NCBI GenBank assembly: GCA_900617975.1
Contig: UZAE01000705.1
Location: 1 to 19,356 of the forward strand
Length of the DNA stretch: 19,356 bases
Source: Rodentolepis nana
Taxonomy: Eukaryota; Platyhelminthes; Cestoda; Cyclophyllidea; Hymenolepididae
Direction: 5' to 3'
The notes below the pieces were generated by a model. That model made no database searches. It was not told where the DNA came from and was given only the letters and a program-made list of their open reading frames with translations. Made by a program: the position numbers and the translations under genes. This document shows positions 1 to 8,648 of the stretch, piece by piece; the stretch's first letter is position 1, and each line of letters begins with the position of its first letter.

Positions 1-192
1 GAACAGAAGAGTGCTTCAAAGACGAAGGTAGAAAAAGGTGAGGTGAGTACTGTGGAAGTAGTCGAATATGACATACAATGGGGTAAGGGTAGTTTGAAGT
101 GAGAAGTCAACTGCCAGTTAATAGACTTTTTTGCCGTATGAATATACATTGCCCAGGGTGCACCACGTGGAGGTAAGTCTATCGCACACCCC
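1..192 (-). repeat. Dispersed repeat copy A (cut by window start)
   Basis: It matches the reverse complement of copies C and D and the same strand as copy B. Shared blocks include tgagtactgt, tcgaatatgac, agaagtcaac, ttttttgccgtatg, gcccagggtgcaccacgtgg and gtaagtctatcg. The sequence diverges after cacacccc at 192. Strand is set by the AATAAA at the 3' end of full units, which this copy lacks. Its - strand frame starting at GACTTACC stays open to the window edge. Confidence 0.85.
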
Positions 193-810
193 TCGTTTGA
201 CAGTATAAAATCCGTTTATTCACGTCACCTCTACATAACAACCAGCTTTCTCGATTAGATAAGTAATCAAATTAGTAATTTGCTGGAATGACAATTTAAG
301 CAAGTTAATTTCATAAATTTATTGTATTCAATGCAAAAATAGTTGTTAAAGATTTAAATGTAAAGTGTTAAGTATCACTAGATACAATATACTATGTGTT
401 TAGAATTAAACATTAAACAAAAGAAACTATCCCTTTATAAATAAACTACGTAGCTATTATAGATTTCTTGCAGCATCACATTCATAAAATATGAAATCAA
501 CTTTGAAGGTGTTTGCGAATGGACTACATACCGCCGAATTAAAAATTCTTCTTGCGACTGTATTAGCTTTTCATTATGCAGGGATAGTAAATGAAAATAT
601 CGAAATAGTACGTACTATATAAATCCAGTGTAATTATTCTATATTACTGTTTGTAATGGCTCAGGCGATATATTTTATTAATTATTTGGAACTTGACAAT
701 TCAAGTGTTTCGCTCTAATTTGAACTGAAAGCTGTCTTTTGTAGTAATAGTAACTGTCTATCGAGATTTTGACGTATCTCAAACAATAAATTCATTATAC
801 AATATTTTCG

Positions 811-935
811 TGGGCCCCCGCGTCCAATTAACTGGAAGAGTGATGCATCAATGGGCTTTGCTAGTACCTCTTATTGATCAAACGAAATTGGGCTAAAGGG
901 AATCCGATCCCCATTTACCTCCACTGACCAATAAG
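811..935 (+). promoter_or_regulatory. Candidate promoter-like stretch upstream of SACM1L
   Basis: A GC-richer island in AT-rich flank. It starts gggcccccgcg and contains the CCAAT-type motifs gtccaatta and gaccaataag, an inverted attgg, and the 10-bp palindrome tgatgcatca (841-850). It lies about 0.5 kb before the start codon. This is composition and motif evidence only; no TATA box or start site can be fixed. Confidence 0.25.
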
Positions 936-1450
936 AAAATGCTGAATTAGGGCTTTAAATAATAATAGGTTAAGCACTAAATAATACAAGGAAATGATAA
1001 CTTCATAAATGAAAAATAATAGTAATATTCCTTTTATGGTAATGATTATCAAAAAATTTGTTTAGAGTGAATATTAAACGATTAAGAAGTGTCATATATC
1101 AATTAAAAGTGTTAAAAACAAAAAACCAAAAGACATCACTATTCCCAGCATTCGAAACACTTCTAGCACGTCTCAACATGTCTTTTTATTATTTGCCACA
1201 TCTTAAATGTACGATGTTTGAAGTATTAAGTCATTAACCAGATTTGAAATTTCAGATTTAATGCTTTACATTCGGATAACAAATGCTAAATGAATTTAGT
1301 TTGAAATGCAAAATTTTAATTTTTTGAATTTTACAAAAAAACCACACTTATTGTTTTTGATCAAGCTATTTTTGAGATCTTGTCTATTGGCAACAACGTA
1401 CTGTTGTTTTTGTGAGCCAAATAAGGCGTGTGCTCCTCAAATATCTTGTC

Positions 1451-1460
1451 AACTCTCAAG
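1451..1460 (+). promoter_or_regulatory. Possible splice acceptor just before the SACM1L start codon
   Basis: The sequence aactctcaag ends in AG eight nt before ATG 1469, after a fairly pyrimidine-rich stretch. It could accept a 5' UTR exon or a trans-spliced leader, as is common in flatworms. This is speculative, because an AG this near an ATG is also frequent by chance. Confidence 0.2.
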
Positions 1461-1468
1461 TTATCGGA

Positions 1469-1494
1469 ATGGACTCACCTCGAGCTTATGATCT
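1469..1494 (+). CDS. SACM1L: SACM1L exon 1
   Basis: Start codon plus eight codons (MDSPRAYD) and two bases of the next. The donor is gtgagt at 1495. The residues AYDLFIVPDQY spanning the junction align with AYEQLKLHITPEKF of vertebrate Sac1, which supports both the start and the 32-nt intron that follows. Confidence 0.85.
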
Positions 1495-4400
1495 GTGAGT
1501 AACTTCTATCTGCACTTACCTTTTAGATTCATTGTACCTGATCAATACATAATTTCCAATGTAAGCTCAACTACTAAGGAACGTCCAATAGTGATTGATC
1601 GTGTAACGGGCGCAGTTTCTCTCTCAGGTAAACGTATTTAAGAAATTAATTTTTTAAGACCATCCAATGTCTCACTACGAAACTCTGATGCCAAGGGCAA
1701 GCAAAATATATGGAATCCTTGGCACGATACAACTTCTCTCCGGTCGATTTTTGATGACCATCGATCAGTGTGTATTGATAGGGAACCTTTTTGGTCACCA
1801 AATCTTCAAAGTGAAGAGAGCATCTATTCATCCATTCGCGAAGTCCAATAATCACCTCAACGCAGTAGAAGTATCTCAAATTCAATTAGTGTAATAGCAT
1901 ATCTATTTTAGATGGAAGCTGAAACGGCCTACTTGAATATGCTTACCTTCATGTTAAATATGGATGGCATGTACTTCTCAAGTACATATGATTTAACTGT
2001 ATCCCAGCAACGTCTGTCAGAATTTGGCCCGGAATACAGACACATGAATCTCTATGAACGGGTAGGTTTATGATTTGCTTCTGTTCAAAACGTATCTAAA
2101 CGCGTGTGTATTTTTTGTATTATTCCAGTCATATTGCTTATTTTATTTATTTTAGTATATGTTAGAGTTAAATTTAATGCTTATAGGTTATTTTTAATTT
2201 ATTGTCAACGAAGATATGCAGTGGCTAATTTTATGTAGCCCTCTGAGTGATCTCTTCTCGTTTTCCCAATTTTCAGAGCTAGTACATTCCATCTTGTAAC
2301 ATTTAAACCTTCTTTCTTAGTCTTTCCTTTTTTGCAAGTCATTCTCTTTTGGTATATTTTACTCAACATCCACGAATTTTGTTCATTTATCTTATTTTAG
2401 GCTGAGAAACAGTTCCTTTGGAACCACTATCTTCTCGAAGACTGGTCCCAAATTCTCAAGGGTGTTGCCAAAGCTAGTGAAATTTCCTTTAGCCTCCAGA
2501 ATTACCTCACGCCCGTCATCCTCGGTTTCGTTGAAATCGTCAAGGCCTCTAATTCCCTGACAACCACAGGAGCTGTAGCAAGCTACGCTCTCATTTCTCG
2601 TCGTTCTATCAAGCGTGCTGGCACCCGGTTTTTTGCTCGAGGTGTAGACCACAATGGCAACTCGGCTAACTTTGTTGAAACGGAGCAGATTGTGTATATT
2701 CCCCCAGGGCATATCTTCTCTTTTGTCCAAATTCGAGGCAGCGTTCCGCTGTACTGGAATCAAACACCTTCGCTGAAGTACAAACCTGCTGTTAGGTTGG
2801 GTACACCCAGCGCCATCGCTAATGGTGTCAATCCGGAGTATGAACCACAGAGCCTGATTGATGTTCAACCGGAACAGAGGACTATTATACAGAAGCACTT
2901 TAATGATGTGTGTTACTTGAATCGTTATGGGAAGGTGGTGGCTGTCAATCTGCTTGATCAAAAGGGAATGGAAAAACCTCTATGTCGCATGTATACCTTG
3001 GCATCTCAGGCCGTTAATCCATTGGAATTGTCGTAAGTAACTTTATTATTCATTTTTTAGTTTGCTTAAACTTTCAAGTCCACTTTGGAAAACATTTAAC
3101 ATTCATCTTTAATAAAGGAAGGACATCCTACAGTCTTCCTTTAGGCAAACTCGAATCCTACCATTCTTTTTTAAAAAAACCAAACAGTGCAGCTGATCAT
3201 ACCACTCACTTAATGTACATTGATGGGCATCGGCCCCATGACCCTCGGTTTTCCAGACGAGCTTGCTAACCGCTGTGGTGCCCCTGCAATATATCCTATT
3301 ATTGACCCTTAGGCTACACAACCTGAATATGAACTTAACATATATTTAAGAGTATTTCCGTAGCATACTTGAAATATTAATACGTTCTAGCCATCCTTAT
3401 GTAAACTGTGTTTATTGCAGTCTATCATTTAATAATTTTTAATTTCTTAACCTCAAACAAAATTAATCAATTGTCTTGTATACTGTTAATACAAATGCTT
3501 ATACTATATCATTGATGGAGTTTAATGTCTTCCTTTTTCTAAATTCATGTTCTTCCTTTGATAAGAAATTTTCAATAATGTGACTGCTGGTTTCATAATA
3601 AACTGTATTGTATATAACGTATATGTGTCTGAACGTTGCTTTCTTGTATCTCATGACCTGGTTTCTGTCGTAGTAAATTAAGTGTGGGAAAATAACGCGA
3701 TTTAATGAGGAGTGACTAGTTTGTACTCAAGTCACTGTATTTATGTGCACCTATTAACTGATCAGATAATGAAATTCTAGCTATCGCATTTCCTTGCCTA
3801 GTGAGTAAACGTATTCTTTTCTGATTTTAAATTCCACAATGTCTTGGGCTGCTATTCAGGGAGCTTTTCCCAGTCCCAGATTTTCGGCTTGCAACTTAAT
3901 ATTATGCACAACCCAATTATAAGTGGAGATTTGAGCGGCCTCGAATAAGTATGGATTAATAAAAGATGCCACTATAGGGCATTTTGAGTTTGTATAAATG
4001 TGTTCCACATCTCGGTTGTGTATTGTTTGCTTCTTTTCAAACACATAATCACTACAAGCTTGCATTGTCCTTCATCCTTTAATTTGGTTGCATATTTCCT
4101 CTAGGTACCAGGCCTTTGATTTTCACAAGGAGTGTCGAGCACTGAGATGGGATCGACTTCAGATCCTTATTGATCGATTAGAACCAGAATTGACTGCTAT
4201 GGGGTAAGCTCATCACCTTCATAAAAAACATCTCTATATTTTTACAAATTTGTATGTATTCGCTTACTTCCTATTCTTATTACCCTGTTTTCTCTCCTTG
4301 ATAGGAATCATCATGTTTTGTAAAACACAGTATTGGCGGTTTATAGTCTCTTTGTTATCATGGCGATAGCAAATAAAAATGTGTCATCTCTAGGTGAATA

Positions 4401-6501
4401 TCTGTGCAGATAGAATTAATGCCATAGTAATTTATAACTGTCACGTGAAAATTAGGGTATTCCCATCCCTCTTAGGCACTATTTCTAGTTTCTCTCCGTC
4501 AATTTCGAATTAATATGTACTAAGCAGTGTTATTTATTTGGCGACCAGTTGTTCTAGTACTATTAAAGGTCAGTTTATGGCTCGTCTATCAGGCTATTGT
4601 TTGCTATGTTATTTTGAGCTTTCGTTATCAAAGTTAATCCATTTATTTATGAGAACGATTACGGACTAAATGTAATTATTTGAATATTCGGGCCGATCAG
4701 TGTAGTTTGGAAGTCGATATCTATTGTATTATTCCGCAATTTGTCAAAATTTGAATCTAACAAATTAACCACTATTAGCTTTCATTAAGTGACTGACCTC
4801 TTGCTAGTCACACGTACCTTCTCATGCAAATGAACCTTCTACAACATGAACTGACATTCTTTGTTTTCCTTAGATGTCTCATTTTCTTAATTACATCATG
4901 TTAGATTTTCATCGTTTATAAAGACGGAAGTTCGTCTTTCTCTCCTACCTGTTTATTTTCAGATATGTCATTTCTTGCTATTATTTCAATATTTTCGTGT
5001 AGGGCTTATCGCCTTTTCTGAGACATACTATTCGTTCCTTTTCTGTCACTACGTATTTCCTTCAAAATAACATTGGTACTGTGCTATTTATTTACTTCCT
5101 TTTTCTACTGTAGTCAGTTGCACTTGGGAGCACCAACCAACCGCGAGAGTCTCCAAGACGCTTCTGTACTATCTCAACAGAATGGTGTCTTCCGTACCAA
5201 TTGCATTGACTGCTTGGATCGAACCAATGTTCTTCAGTCAATGTTAGCACGTCGGGCTCTAGTTGCCGCCCTTCGTGAGGTTTCTGGTGATAATTCGCCG
5301 GATCCAGAACTATGGCCCGGTTTCAGAACTGTCTTTAAAAATCTATGGGCAGATCATGCTGATGCCATTTCAATTCAGTACTCAGGAACACCGGCTCTTA
5401 AGACGGACTTCACTCGAACGGGCAAGTGTTATACGTTCGATTTCTTCCAAGTTTTTTATTTTTACATCTTTTCATAATGCGACCTGACCTTTATACATCA
5501 TTTCTCTCTTGCTATTATCAGTAACCTCCCAAGTTTGAGGGTGTGGAAGAGGGATTTGTTATTTATTTTTCGTGCACAATTTTATATCGCACTTAAATGC
5601 CTTAAAGATAGACTGTCTAATCGTAAGCACTGCTTCTGTTCGTGATAAACAATTTGATTTCAATAAATGATTTCAGGTTGATTAGGGTGTTCTTTCATGG
5701 GTCAAATCATGTTTATACAGGATGTGATTAGCTTAATTTGTGGAAAGATAATGACAGATAATACATTATACTTAAAACTATTAGTCTCCATGGTTTATTT
5801 GCTATTCTTACTCACTTAAGCATTAGGCATTGAGGGGATGCATGGAATTTTATTTTGGTAGAAAATAAATGATTTAACGAAGCCATGACGTTAGTAGTGT
5901 CATTGACTGTGTGCTTTTTTATTGGTTTGTCGGGTGTACCAAGGTTTTATTAATTTTCTGCCATAAACTAGTCAATTGTTTTTTTTTAGCAGGTTACATA
6001 TATATATAGTATGATAGTTTTAACTTTCACTTTGCAGGCAAGCGTACAATTAAGGGCGCATTAATGGACGGCTATAACTCCGCTGTTCGCTACTACCTCA
6101 ATAACTTTGTTGATGGATTTCGACAAGACGCCTTCAATCTCTTCCTCGGGCATTACAGGGTTTTCAGTGAGACGGACGGACGTGCTAAACTCCCCCTACC
6201 AATTGCCAAACCAAAAAGTGATGCACAGGCCATTAGAAAGAGTTTCCTCCCAATGTTCTTTGCCTTCTCAACTGCAATGTCTGTTCTTTGTCTTTTCTTC
6301 CCTTCTGGTATGTTTTGATATTTCAGCTCATTTTCGTACCCCGTTGCCGCCTCCATAACTTTCTAACTCTTAATTTTAGTTGATGCGTTTGACCGTTTTT
6401 TGTATTTCGGTCTTTGGGGTCTGGCCTCTTTCTTTTCTGCTGCCACCATTAGGACTTATGGAGAAGAATTTGTGAACAAGCCCATGTTCCCCATTGAGTA
6501 A
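1469..6501 (+). CDS. SACM1L: SACM1L/Sac1 phosphatidylinositol-4-phosphate phosphatase, nine coding exons, 639 aa
   Basis: Exons: 1469-1494, 1527-1627, 1659-1870, 1912-2061, 2401-3032, 4105-4203, 5114-5421, 6038-6307, 6380-6501. They join without a frame break. The product aligns end to end with animal Sac1: the N-terminal Sac fold (YGILGTI near residue 61), the FVETEQIV and AFDFHKEC blocks, and the catalytic CX5R motif [10 protein letters not shown] with Cys437 and Arg443. Two hydrophobic segments follow (about 579-599 and 606-623). Sac1 is an ER/Golgi integral membrane enzyme that removes the 4-phosphate from PI4P and so sets PI4P gradients. ATG 1469 is the first ATG after an in-frame TGA at 1373, and the residues after it align with the vertebrate N-terminus. 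The protein is somewhat longer than human SACM1L (587 aa). It ends NKPMFPIE and lacks the lysine-rich COPI retrieval tail of the vertebrate protein. Identity is very secure; exon edges are inferred from splice sites plus homology. Confidence 0.96.
1527..1627 (+). CDS. SACM1L: SACM1L exon 2
   Basis: It lies between acceptor ttttag (1521-1526) and donor gtaaac (1628). It encodes residues up to about 42, including [10 protein letters not shown], which matches the IDR motif of the Sac N-terminal domain. The intron before is 32 nt and the one after is 31 nt. Confidence 0.9.
1659..1870 (+). CDS. SACM1L: SACM1L exon 3
   Basis: It follows acceptor tttttaag and ends before gtatct (1871). It encodes residues 43-113 with [16 protein letters not shown], a hallmark of the Sac N-terminal subdomain. 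An alternative donor at 1865 would keep frame but drop two residues. The longer form aligns with human Sac1 without a gap. Confidence 0.9.
1912..2061 (+). CDS. SACM1L: SACM1L exon 4
   Basis: A 50-codon exon in phase 0 on both sides, after a 41-nt intron. It encodes [10 protein letters not shown] and YERA, which match FYFSTTYDLT and LERA of the family. The donor is gtaggt at 2062. Confidence 0.93.
2062..2400 (+). other. SACM1L intron 4, no other feature
   Basis: AT-rich with pyrimidine-rich sequence towards its 3' end. No gene or repeat is seen in it. Confidence 0.8.
2401..3032 (+). CDS. SACM1L: SACM1L exon 5 (core of the Sac domain)
   Basis: The largest exon, residues 164-374. It contains LISRRS, the strongly conserved [27 protein letters not shown] and the KGMEKPL block. 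The acceptor is ttattttag and the donor gtaagt (3033). Confidence 0.96.
3033..4104 (+). other. SACM1L intron 5, with a tRNA-like remnant and an antisense frame
   Basis: The longest SACM1L intron. It holds the tRNA-derived remnant at 3220-3300 and, at 3856-4065 on the - strand, a closed 69-codon frame of unknown origin. The rest is featureless AT-rich sequence. Confidence 0.75.
3220..3300 (-). repeat. tRNA-derived (SINE-like) remnant in SACM1L intron 5
   Basis: On the - strand a box A-like segment (accacagcggttagcaagc) and tctggaaaacc are followed by a perfect T-arm shape: ATGGG, a 7-nt loop, then CCCAT (window 3223-3239). The loop is GCCGATG instead of TTCGANN. The acceptor ends do not pair, so it is a decayed tRNA-derived element or tRNA pseudogene, not a working tRNA. 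It lies antisense in the intron. Confidence 0.55.
4105..4203 (+). CDS. SACM1L: SACM1L exon 6
   Basis: It encodes [10 protein letters not shown] and RWDRLQIL, the block just before the catalytic loop. The acceptor is ttcctctag and the donor gtaagc (4204). The phase (two bases over) fits exons 5 and 7. Confidence 0.95.
4204..5113 (+). other. SACM1L intron 6, no other feature
   Basis: AT-rich intron with no recognisable gene or repeat. Confidence 0.8.
5114..5421 (+). CDS. SACM1L: SACM1L exon 7 (catalytic CX5R motif)
   Basis: It encodes [16 protein letters not shown] with nucleophile Cys437 (codon 5202-5204) and Arg443 (5220-5222), then LKTDFTRTG. The acceptor is ctactgtag. The only donor that preserves frame into exon 8 is the GC dinucleotide at 5422 (gcaagt); the nearby GT at 5426 leads quickly to a stop in exon 8. 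Confidence 0.94.
5422..6037 (+). other. SACM1L intron 7, GC-AG type
   Basis: It starts gcaagt instead of gtaagt and ends tttgcag. A short TA run lies at about 5998-6008. No gene is seen inside. Confidence 0.88.
6038..6307 (+). CDS. SACM1L: SACM1L exon 8 (end of Sac domain and first membrane span)
   Basis: Acceptor tttgcag. It encodes [22 protein letters not shown] and [13 protein letters not shown], all conserved in Sac1. A charged linker follows, then the first hydrophobic span, about residues 579-599. The donor is gtatgt (6308). Confidence 0.95.
6380..6501 (+). CDS. SACM1L: SACM1L exon 9 (second membrane span, C-terminus)
   Basis: Terminal exon after a 72-nt intron with acceptor aattttag. 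It encodes the second hydrophobic span (about 606-623, [10 protein letters not shown]), then [13 protein letters not shown] and stop TAA 6499-6501. There is no KKXX or KXKXX-like retrieval signal at the end. Confidence 0.93.
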
Positions 6502-7497
6502 TAGAATCCCTGTTTTCCGCCTATTTTGCTGTGATTTAATGTCTTCTTCCTTCTGAGTAACTGTCATTTTCTCAATATTATTAATTTGTGAAATGTATTT
6601 GTGATGACTTTGCTTTGTATTCTTGGTAATTGTCTTAAACTTTCAAGAAATGCCATCTGGATGAAAGGGTATATAAAGCCGATTATGCTAACTTCAATTA
6701 GTAGGCATAGTATAAGTTTAAATTAGTTGCTCTTGTGATCTCCATTAGCATGCCTATTTGTATGCAACGTTCCTAGTACAGCTGTGAGAGTCTGCTTAAT
6801 ACTGTGCCGCCACTACATTTAACAGACGATTTTTAAGGCAGAATATTTGAAAGATGCAACATTTTTTGTGCTATATACAAGCGAGAAAGACCAACGAATT
6901 TTCCTTTGCACAGGGCAACTATTAGCAACCTCAAATATGTTGTCACGATTACACGAACTCCAGACTGAATTGTAACGAAATATTATGCTAGTATAAAAAG
7001 ATCATTGACCTAGAATTTCACATCATTCATAACCTATGAAGTACATGGAGCTAATATGAAATTCAATGCAAATTCGTTGTTAATTATGAGACAGACATCA
7101 ATATTACCTATATTTGTGAGCGGAACATGTTTTAAAAATGTAAAAAGATCTTTATTAGAATTACAACGAATCCAATTTCTGATAAAACTCAATTAATCAA
7201 AGATCATATTAATTTTGTTTTTAGTCACCGACTTAAATATTTCTACATAGGTCAAATGCGATGAAACCGAGTGCATTAAAAATGATTTCTTAAGTACCAA
7301 CTGGAAATTGAACAAATCGATACGTGTCCAATTGTTCCTGCCTTTGAATCAAGCTTTAGGGTTTTAGTAATTAGTAGAATAAAAATATTTCTATTTTTGT
7401 TTTGAGAAGAAACAGGTAAAGACTTTTACCGATTCGAAAATAATTTTGGTGCTGTGGATTGGTTTGAAAAATGAAAGTAAGCTATGTGTGAAAAAAC
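6502..7497. other. 3' flank of SACM1L, no gene seen
   Basis: AT-rich. There is no AATAAA close to the SACM1L stop; the first canonical one I see is at 7378-7383, about 0.88 kb downstream. A variant signal may therefore be used. No coding similarity is recognised. Confidence 0.6.
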
Positions 7498-7810
7498 GTT
7501 TATTTATTTCAAATGACAGGCTTTATGATGGGCTTTACGGCTTCGGGCTTCGCAGAGGGGAGGAGCATCTAAGTCCCAAAAGTCGAAAGGAGGGACAGAA
7601 GAGCGATTCACAAATGTAAAGAAGACAGGCACAAAGGCAGGGATAAAGTTAAGGTGAGGTGAGTACTGTGAAAGTAGTCGAATATGACATAGTTGGGTCA
7701 CGTAGTTTGAAGTCAGAAGTCAACTGTTGGGTCACGTAGTTTGAAGTCAATTGCCTGTTTATAAACTTCTTGTTGTTTGAGTTTACTTTGCCCAGGGTAC
7801 ACCACTTGGA
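7498..7810 (-). repeat. Dispersed repeat copy B, between the two genes
   Basis: Nearly full length. Read on the - strand it ends in catttgaaataaataaacg, like the end of copy C. It shares cttcgggcttc, gacagaagagcgattcac, gtgagtactgtg, tcgaatatgacat and tttgcccaggg with the other copies. It lacks the gtaagtctatcg end and carries an internal 34-nt duplication. It sits in the 2-kb gap between SACM1L and PPM1G and contains no gene of its own that I recognise. Confidence 0.85.
7692..7749. repeat. Internal tandem duplication, 34-nt period, in repeat copy B
   Basis: The block gttgggtcacgtagtttgaa begins at 7692 and again at 7726. The first unit is 34 nt; the second is partial and matches for 24 nt. 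Copies A, C and D have only one such block. Confidence 0.85.
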
Positions 7811-8537
7811 CAGTATTTCGTTTCTTAACTGGAAACAGATCGTCACAGAGTTAGAATTAATCTAAGATTTAAGGAAAATTGTAACATAAATAAAGGATTA
7901 TTCGAAAAAATAGAATATGATGATAAGGCAAGAGTTTATGAAGAATACCTATTTCATATCCGATTGCATAATCGCCAATTTTGAAGTGCGATGGAAGAGA
8001 GAAAACATGCGTTCGCCATTACAAAATGTGAATAAAACAGCTTTTAACTCGATTTTAATGTCGTTTAAAATAATAAGATTATTACCGCTGATAAAATATG
8101 GCATATATAAATAACTACATAAACATGAAACTAACCACGTTCAAATAGAAAAGTTAATGTAATATTGCTGTAAAATAAATAACTAATCTGATATAATTAG
8201 AAGAAGGAAACAAATATATTATTTATTTAAAGATTTTAACAGTATAAGGAGTTTGCTTCATTTCACTGACTAATATAATTCACAAGGTATTTATAAAATT
8301 AATATTACTAAAACATCTTGAATGATAATACTCAAATAGGTAAACCTTATTTAACATGAAGTTAGATTAATAATATTGAACAAGTCTACAGAACAATAGA
8401 TACTTTTGTCTATTTAAAGCTATTTTTATTCTTAATGTAGTTAAAATATCTTAAAACCAAATAGTTTTAAGGAGTATCAAAATTTGAATTGTGTTTATGT
8501 CAATCAATTTTGTGGCTATTCTGAATTATTTCTGAGC
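7811..8537. other. 5' flank of PPM1G, very AT-rich, no gene seen
   Basis: Strongly AT-rich with many short T/A runs and an AG (8535-8536) two bases before the start codon. The 65-codon frame at 7917-8114 has no family features and looks like chance. The PPM1G promoter is expected here, but no defined motif stands out. Confidence 0.55.
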
Positions 8538-8648
8538 ATGGGGGCTTATCTGTCAAAACCTGCCACAGAAAAGGAAACTTCGTCAGATTCTAATGAATGG
8601 ATTTCCTATGGATGTTCCTCTATGCAGGGATGGCGACGATTCCAAGAG
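8538..8648 (+). CDS. PPM1G: PPM1G exon 1
   Basis: 37 codons, phase 0. It encodes MGAYLSKP at the start and [15 protein letters not shown] at the end, including metal ligand Glu37. The match to the vertebrate N-terminus fixes the start at 8538. The donor is gtttgc (8649). Confidence 0.95.

Larger units (their letters stand above)
193..1468. other. 5' flank of SACM1L, AT-rich, no gene seen
   Basis: Mostly AT-rich, with only short reading frames and no recognised coding similarity. It holds the 14-bp perfect palindrome ATAGTACGTACTAT (605-618) and a GC-richer stretch at about 811-935. The SACM1L promoter and any 5' UTR should lie here. Confidence 0.6.

Noticed and set aside
150..192. Repeat end as a spliced-leader RNA gene (block followed by GTAAGT)
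   Set aside because: Flatworm leaders I know end in ATG right at the donor; here the donor follows GTGGAG and the block does not resemble a known leader. No Sm-site case could be made.
2392..2961. 189-codon - strand frame
   Set aside because: Antisense shadow of SACM1L exon 5, whose + strand frame matches Sac1 throughout.
5426..5431. GT donor (gtgtta) for SACM1L exon 7
   Set aside because: It leaves a phase that gives an in-frame stop in exon 8 with either nearby acceptor and breaks the conserved TGKR sequence.
7917..8114. 65-codon + strand frame upstream of PPM1G
   Set aside because: Very AT-rich, no homology, no splice or polyadenylation context.
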